From positions 2,356,001-2,420,000 of the forward strand of contig JBAJFE010000005.1 of NCBI GenBank assembly GCA_037903355.1: DNA of 64,000 nucleotides, in the 5' to 3' direction. A program made the translations under genes and the position numbers. Positions 58,253-64,000 of this stretch are shown one piece after another. This stretch comes from Trichuris trichiura (lineage: Eukaryota > Nematoda > Enoplea > Trichinellida > Trichuridae). The notes beneath the pieces were generated by a model. The model searched no databases and was not told where the DNA came from. It worked only from the letters and a program-made list of their open reading frames with translations. Position 1 is the stretch's first letter. Every line of letters begins with the position of its first letter.

Positions 58253-61200
58253 TTGCCAGCGGCGTTAAATCCAATGCGATTTTCGTCTTTTCGACTTAAG
58301 AAAGCACTAAGGCAAACGAAAGTTTGGTGCGGCTTGATTCTGTGCGCTTTGCTTGTCAACATTTTTTACACTTTCCACTTCGCCGAATCGGAAAATAGGG
58401 TAAGTTTTCTAGTTTGCAAGCTCGCGCGGAACAAAATCGATGAAATTGGTATCTTGCCTCTTCAGGCCAACGTAGGTGTGCCGGCCCGATCGGCGAACGT
58501 ACCGCCGCCTCTGCCAACCTGCTTGTTGCACAAGGACACCAAGAACGCCCTTGCAAGGGCTACAACCGAAGCTTGCAAACGTAAAATAATGGTTACTTTC
58601 TGTTCACAGGCGAACAGCACCTTTGTCGCTGACCACGGGGACGGCGACTGCCCTTACAACAGTAAGCGTAGAAAAACTTTATCTTGTTCATCTCGCATCT
58701 CCTCTAAAAACTTAATTTGGTTGCCGCGCAATGTAAGCAAAAGCTGCAGTCGCTATTCCAGCTGTTTCCTTTCCTCTCGTCGCTCGAATTGTTCGTCCTG
58801 AGTCCTTTTTAGCTGCCACGTAATCATACAGTATCCCTTTCTGATTGTCAGGTAAGATTGAGCACTCAGGGGCGTAGTTTTTGCGCAATCTTCGCTTGTA
58901 GCGCGCGAATTTTCGTAGTAATCGGTTAAATTTGATGAACGCACTCTCGTAGCCATCGTGTTCAGCGTTGTCTACCGCGAGCATTTAGCAAAATCGGCGC
59001 CTTTGGGCTGCTACTCGGACAAGGTTGGCAAGCGCCTGCTGAAGAACTCACTGGCATCTTCGGCAGCCAATTCGGTGGACAGGTGTGTTGACATGTGTTA
59101 CAATGTAGGCTGGGACGTTGCTGGTGGGTTTTTAAAATTCCATGACGTCAGAGGTTGTAGTACAAACTTCACTAATAGGCGTCGAATACGGCGTGGAGTG
59201 TTTCTGCGGAACAACGGAAGAGTTGAGAGCGGGTCGACGTCTCAATCTACGTCGATGCTACGAGTATAAATGTCCGGGCAACAGTTCGCAGTTTTGCGGC
59301 GGTTTCAATTCCATTTCAGCCTACTTAACTGGTTACTTAAGTGAGCGCCGCTTTCAGCCGTACTACCAAACAGTACGCGTAATGTCGATGTGCTTAAGAA
59401 CGCCCCGAAGTGAACGTATTGCAAAATCGAAATGCTCAAAGCGGAAGGTCAGTGAGAAAAGCAAAAATTGCTTTTCTTCTACAGTTCAATGGTCGTGCGG
59501 TCAGACAAGTCAAAAGGATGCTCAGAATGATCTATCGTCCAGAGCACATCTATTTAGTGCACGTAGATGAGGTAGCAACTGCACAATGAAAAAGTTGACA
59601 TACGTACGTACGTACGGACATTCTTCAGCGCCAAGACTATATGTATCGAGAGATGTTGGCGGTTCAACGTTTGGTCAGTGACAATTTCCACGTTACGTCT
59701 CGTCGATATCCAACCATATGGGGTGGATCATCTTTGTTGGACATGTTTTTAGCTGTTATGGACGATCTATTGTCATTGTCGTCCAATTGGGATTATATAG
59801 TCAATCTCAGCGAATCCGATCTACCGCTAAAATCGGTCGATAAGTTGGCAATCCTTCTGGCCTCATCCAATGGGACCAATTTTCTTAGTCACGCAGCCAA
59901 TGTTTCCTCCTTTATTATCAAGCAGGGTTTGGATAGGCTGTTTGTGGAATGCGAAAATCGCATGTGGCGACTGGGTACCCGTCGTATGCCAAGACGAGTG
60001 CGCTTTCAAGGTGGTTCCGATTGGTTTGTTTTGCATCGAGACTTCGTCCGATTCGTTGTTCGCGAAAAGAGCTCATTGGTCAGTCATCTACGCGAGTGGT
60101 TTCGTTACACCCTTCTGCCAGCCGAATCCTTCTTCCATACGGTCCTTCAGAATAGCCGTTTTTGCGCCACCAGTTCAAGCCACAATTTGAGATTCGTCAA
60201 TTGGAAAAGAACGCTGGGATGCCATTGCCATCAACGCGTCGTCGACTGGTGCAGCTGTAGTCCGCTTGTCTTTCGTCTAGCCGACTCGAAACGCCTTGAA
60301 AGCTTCGCCTCAAAGCATCTCAGCTTTTTTGCCCGAAAATTTGACCCGATGATAGATTTGGCCATCATAGAAAAAGTGGAACGTATGCTGCTTGGAAAAT
60401 CCAAAAGCTTTTCGTCCACCTTCTATTGGCAGAACGACTACCATCATCTCGACCGTTCGAGGTCTTCGTCTTCAACTAAGTTAGTCTTTTTCCGTTACGC
60501 CGCGCTGAGGACAATTCAAAAAGCTATGCCAATCTCGTGCCAAAAGCGACCGGTCCGTTGTCAGCCGGACAAAGCGTTGGAAATGACATTGCTTCGACTG
60601 CCGTCCGGTTCGGTCGATTTGCTCACATTGATAAGCGGAAATTGCTCTTCCAAACAAGTATTCGCTTGGACTATTGAAAGTCGCTTCCAAAGGCGCCTAC
60701 TTGATCCGATGCAATTCGGAGAGCACTTCATCAATGTGCAGGTACAATTAAGGACGCTCGCAAATGACTTAACCAAATACGTACGACGTTTGTCAGGTTG
60801 GCATGAAGTACGATCTGAAAGAGCGACTCTTCAGAGATTACGTCGGCATATGCGATAAAGGCAGTAAGCCTACCTTAAGGCTTCAGTGGATCAGCAGGAA
60901 CAATTCGTCGATGGAAGAAAAAAGTACGCTCAACGTCACGTGGTACGATCCGTTGGGCAATGCGGAAGGTAGTTTTGGCAAATACATGTTTAGCTTTCGC
61001 CTTCTTTTTCTCGGTATATTTTCTTCGCACTTCCAATTGTTTCAGAACGACAGGTCATTTTGGTGAAGCGGGATGGACCATTGGTGCAGCACGTATCGAA
61101 GACATCCGTGACGTCACGGATTGGTAGATGGAAAGTTGCAATAACGAATGCAAATGAGACTGTTCGAGCGGAGATGAGCTTTCCCGTTGTCGATAGGATC

Positions 61201-61425
61201 AACAACTGGACGTTGTTGACCAGTGAGGAAGTGGAATCGATTTTGGGCGATTTCCATAAGCTTAGTCACGTATGCTTGGAAGGCTACTCGACTCAAACGG
61301 AGCCTTTTGTTGACAACGATGAACTTGCGCAATGCCTGTTTGATCTACAGCGGTCGCTGCCCGTTTGCGTTAGCACGAAGTGGAGTTCGCTAACCATGGA
61401 TCCAACATCCAATTTCGCTCTGTGA
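58253..61425 (+). CDS. XYLT: Protein xylosyltransferase (proteoglycan chain initiation)
   Basis: The enzyme transfers xylose from UDP-xylose to serine of proteoglycan core proteins in the Golgi; the C. elegans counterpart is SQV-6. Eight exons join in frame: 58253-58399, 58466-58661, 58989-59123, 59179-59340, 59399-59571, 59629-60741, 60797-60968 and 61046-61425, giving about 825 residues (SQV-6 about 806, human XYLT2 865). A type II signal anchor (VWCGLILCALLVNIFYTF) is at residues about 23-40. A WSC domain follows (GCYSDK … CFCG … RCYEYKCPGNSSQFCGG). The GT14 domain holds KIAFLLQFNGRAVRQVKRML, IYLVHVDERQDYMYRE, WDYIVNLSESDLPLK, GGSDWFVLHRDFV and PAESFFHTVLQNS. The C-terminal xylosyltransferase domain ends at TGA 61425. 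The acceptor of exon 5 (TTAAG) is weak and was chosen by frame. Confidence 0.93.
58712..58984 (-). CDS. Possible mitochondrial ribosomal protein S21-like gene, antisense in an XYLT intron
   Basis: A 90-residue frame lies on the minus strand inside the 58662-58988 intron of the xylosyltransferase gene. Its middle reads GYESAFIKFNRLLRK … RRLRKNYAPE and the rest is basic. bS21/MRPS21 proteins are 70-90 residues, with an ESAY-x-x-LNR segment followed by a basic stretch and YEKP. The length and first motif agree; the YEKP part is poor (NYAPE). It is either a diverged MRPS21 or a chance antisense frame. Confidence 0.35.
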   Translation of the reverse strand: MLAVDNAEHDGYESAFIKFNRLLRKFARYKRRLRKNYAPECSILPDNQKGILYDYVAAKKDSGRTIRATRGKETAGIATAAFAYIARQPN

Positions 61426-62319
61426 AAAAATATATGGTCGGACAGCGTTCACAGTTGGCGCCGCGCATTGTTGTTGATGGCCATCTGTCGATAGTTGTTC
61501 ATTTTTGAAACGGAACAGTGAAACAACAACTGTTAACGTCTAAATCACTGGCGACCCTTCCCCCTTCTGGATAGGTTCGACGATGATTAATTGGTTACGG
61601 TAAGCAGCAGGCCGTCGCGCATACAACGCGGGAAGACGAGACAAAAAGAGAAACAAGTAGAAAAAAACGCGCATCGGCCACAATAATCACGACGACGAGA
61701 ACGGGACGAAGGGAAACATGACTAAGTATGTTGAAAGAAGCAAAAAAAAACAATGTTGCTGCACTTCCGGCGACACAGAATGCAACTGACCAAAAAAAGA
61801 GGCGAACCGAACGAGCGCTCAATGTCAACATGGACGTTGCTGCTCTATTCGGGCAAGCAAGATATAGGCCGGCAGGCCGTCTCTGTCCACGCCGCGCACG
61901 TATATGTTCCAAAGAAAAATGGATCATCGATTATTCCTGCAACGAAGGTGCGCAACCCCATTGGTCATCTCTCCAAATTCCACTATCCGAAATGGCGCTC
62001 AGCCGAACAGTTGCGGGCAGGTACAGCCCCCGCCGTTGTCGGGAGAACAATCGCAATTCAGCGACTCCACACACATACGCTACGGATGCCAATGAATAAG
62101 GCGTTCGTCGGAACGCTACTTCGTTTTCGCGCGCGATCCGTGCATTGCCTTCTGCTTGTACGTTTTTGGCGGCAACGGTGGTGCCTTTGGGCATTCTTGC
62201 TCCAGTACAATGCTTTAAAAGAAAGAAAATGGACTTTTAAGTCGCGCGCGCGCGCAACTAATACTACTTTTTTCAAAAAGAGAGCGAAAGGAAACAAAAG
62301 CAAATTGCAATTGTAGAAT
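61426..62319. other. 3' flank of XYLT and intergenic sequence
   Basis: Frames at 61728-62316 on the plus strand are Arg-rich and unlike known proteins; I treat them as non-coding. A GCGCGCGCGC run occurs at about 62240-62254. Confidence 0.4.
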
Positions 62320-63190
62320 TTACCATTTCGGAGGACGCGGTGGCGCCGCGGTCATCTTCATAACGCCTTTGGGTGGCAAAGGTGGCGGAGAAGAGTTGGC
62401 CACTACTTCCGACCGGCTTGAAGTAGTCCCATTGTTGGTCGGCGGCGAACCGTCTGCTGCGCTATTCGCCGAAGCGGAAAGCGCCATGTGGCTACGGTCA
62501 TCTCGATTTTCGTACTTTGCAGTTTCCACTACGAATGGCAATGGATGAGGTAACGTAGCAAAGCAGGCGTTTCGACTTGAAGAGCAACGCGGTGGTATTT
62601 CCGGTGGAACATTATGCAACTGTTGTTGCTGCGGATGAAATGGATTGTCGACAATATGATGGGGCGGCGAAACAGCCAGCGAGGCAGTCGATGGAGAAAA
62701 AGGCGAAGGCGGAACGACGGTGGTCGGAACCATAGTCGAGCGAACAGGCGACGATGACGGCGACATTTCAGCGGAAAACCAACAAGTGGGGGCGCCACTG
62801 GTTTCAACTACTTTTGCCTCGTTTTGGGGAAAACGGAAATGGGAACTGCTGCTGCCGAAGGGACTGCAACTGGCTGCGCTTCGTGGCAATGTGCGAAACA
62901 GGAATACGTTGTTTTGCTGATTTGATTCTTCCAAACAAACCGGCGACGTCTGATGATGGCCAACACTGTTGGTGGTGGTACAACTTCTGTGTCCGCTATT
63001 CGCTTTTGCCTGTCTGGGAGGAATTGGAGGCGCCAACGTTGAACACGGCGGCAAGGAAGTATCGTTAATCAGCGACATTGGGTGCGAATGCTTTCGAACG
63101 CGCCTTTCCAGACGAAGCGACTGCGACGTTGGTAGGCAACGCAATGAAGGATCCGTAACATCGAGAAGATGTCTTGGCTGTTCTCCTAAA
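62320..63190 (-). CDS. C-terminal exon of a proline-rich SH3-binding protein
   Basis: After the acceptor ATTTTAG at about 63191-63197, an open frame of about 290 residues runs to the stop at 62320. It carries several SH3-ligand motifs: APPIPPRQ, PPEIPPRC, PPPLPPKG and the terminal APPRPPKW. Ser/Pro-rich stretches and short Gln runs fill the rest. Such tails occur in Ras exchange factors of the SOS type and in other adaptors, but I found no catalytic exon in the window, since the remainder would lie to the right. Upstream exons were not recognised between 63200 and 64000. Confidence 0.6.
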
Positions 63191-63317
63191 ATCAATGAAC
63201 ATCATCCTAATAACATGGCACCCATTAAGATGAAGTTCTTCCCAAATCGTTCGCCGAACTGATCTTTTCACTAAACGACAACGATGTCACTTTCGTTGAT
63301 TCATTACGTTTACGACG

Positions 63318-63640
63318 ATGAGCAATGCAACCATGCAGGAAGAAAGCGTCCGTATATTTATTTCAAAAAAAAATTCGCAAACTCTTCTGATTCGCTGCCG
63401 CTTCAAAGAAGTCAACAAATTGCCTGTTTACGACCATTGGGAAGTAGATGGCGTTAATATCAGCAAAGCTGAGCAATAATTGGAAAATTTGGGACGCCAT
63501 TGCGAACTTTCGATGAATGCAAAATCCTCAGCGCGTCGACAAATGGCACCCATCGTACACCCAACAGGAAAATGCCCACTAGCTCAAAGCGAAGCGACGA
63601 CGAGGAATCTACAATTTCCGGTCTGCACTTAAGAAAGGTA
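63318..63640 (+). other. Possible small exons, unassigned
   Basis: A 53-codon frame at 63318-63479 (MSNATMQEESVRIF … RCRFKEVNKLP) and an open stretch at 63500-63640 ending at the donor GAAAG|GTAAAC lie on the plus strand opposite the proline-rich gene. They look exon-like in composition but match no family I know. Confidence 0.25.
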
Positions 63641-64000
63641 AACAAATGCTTTATCGATGCGGTCATTGGTCAAAGAGACTTTCATCCATTGACGCGACAA
63701 TACCGCCAACCTGTTGCTAGCGCGCAGCGGACGTGAAAAGTAAGAATGAAAGTACGTTCGCCGCCGACAAGCTCGTACGGAAATGGGAGAGGGACGAAAG
63801 AAAAATGAACGTTGAAAAAAAAGCGTACGGACGTAGTGATGCCGTATTTCCGGTGGACCGCAGCAAAGCGCGTAACCGGCGTATTCCGTACGAATGTTCC
63901 GCTGGCTGGCCGCCACCTCTCCAAACGGAAGTGCAATGAACAACAGCGCCCTTTGTAAGCAACTGTTTACGTACCATCAGAGCAAACAGCGGAAATTGCC
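63641..64000. other. Unassigned right end
   Basis: Overlapping frames occur on both strands at 63700-63943. None is convincing. The plus frame ending at 63939 (RSDAVFPVDRSKARNRR) is basic and may be an exon. Confidence 0.25.

Overview
The window looks like a chromosome segment of a parasitic nematode, most likely clade I (Trichinellida, Trichuris-like). The protein genes are animal genes cut by very short introns (about 42 to 70 bases). Short runs of the nematode telomere unit TTAGGC occur near 55 kb, and several proteins (stonin/UNC-41, xylosyltransferase with a WSC domain, lifeguard proteins) are typical of metazoans. The species assignment is inference.

Left end (1-8.3 kb): the C-terminal part of a PRRC2-like RNA-associated protein (+), an Elongator subunit ELP6 gene (-), and TRMT61A, the catalytic subunit of tRNA m1A58 methyltransferase (+). 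ELP6 and TRMT61A are divergent neighbours and both act in tRNA modification.

Middle (8.3-42.8 kb): no intact gene was recognised. It holds a 330-base CA/CACAC microsatellite, a foldback (MITE-like) family with long terminal inverted repeats, a GCATGTC minisatellite, a 41-base palindrome-bearing tandem repeat, a tandem array of about seven 435-468 base monomers flanked by TTTTGACGC motifs, and several short hairpins. Hidden on the minus strand from about 40.3 to 30.6 kb is a decayed, intron-containing copy of the largest RNA polymerase I subunit (POLR1A/RPA1). Many exons can still be aligned in the right order, but there are in-frame stops, frame breaks and a destroyed catalytic NADFDGD loop.

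Right end (42.8-64 kb): stonin/UNC-41 (+, six exons), telomerase reverse transcriptase TERT (-, with a TEN domain, RNA-binding domain, RT motifs and C-terminal extension), two tandem lifeguard/TMBIM genes (-), a protein-O xylosyltransferase (+, eight exons) with a possible MRPS21-like gene nested antisense in an intron, and the proline-rich C-terminal exon of an SH3-binding protein (-). The genes serve RNA and tRNA modification, telomere maintenance, synaptic vesicle endocytosis, calcium/apoptosis control and proteoglycan synthesis. I see no single functional cluster apart from the ELP6/TRMT61A pair and the lifeguard duplication.
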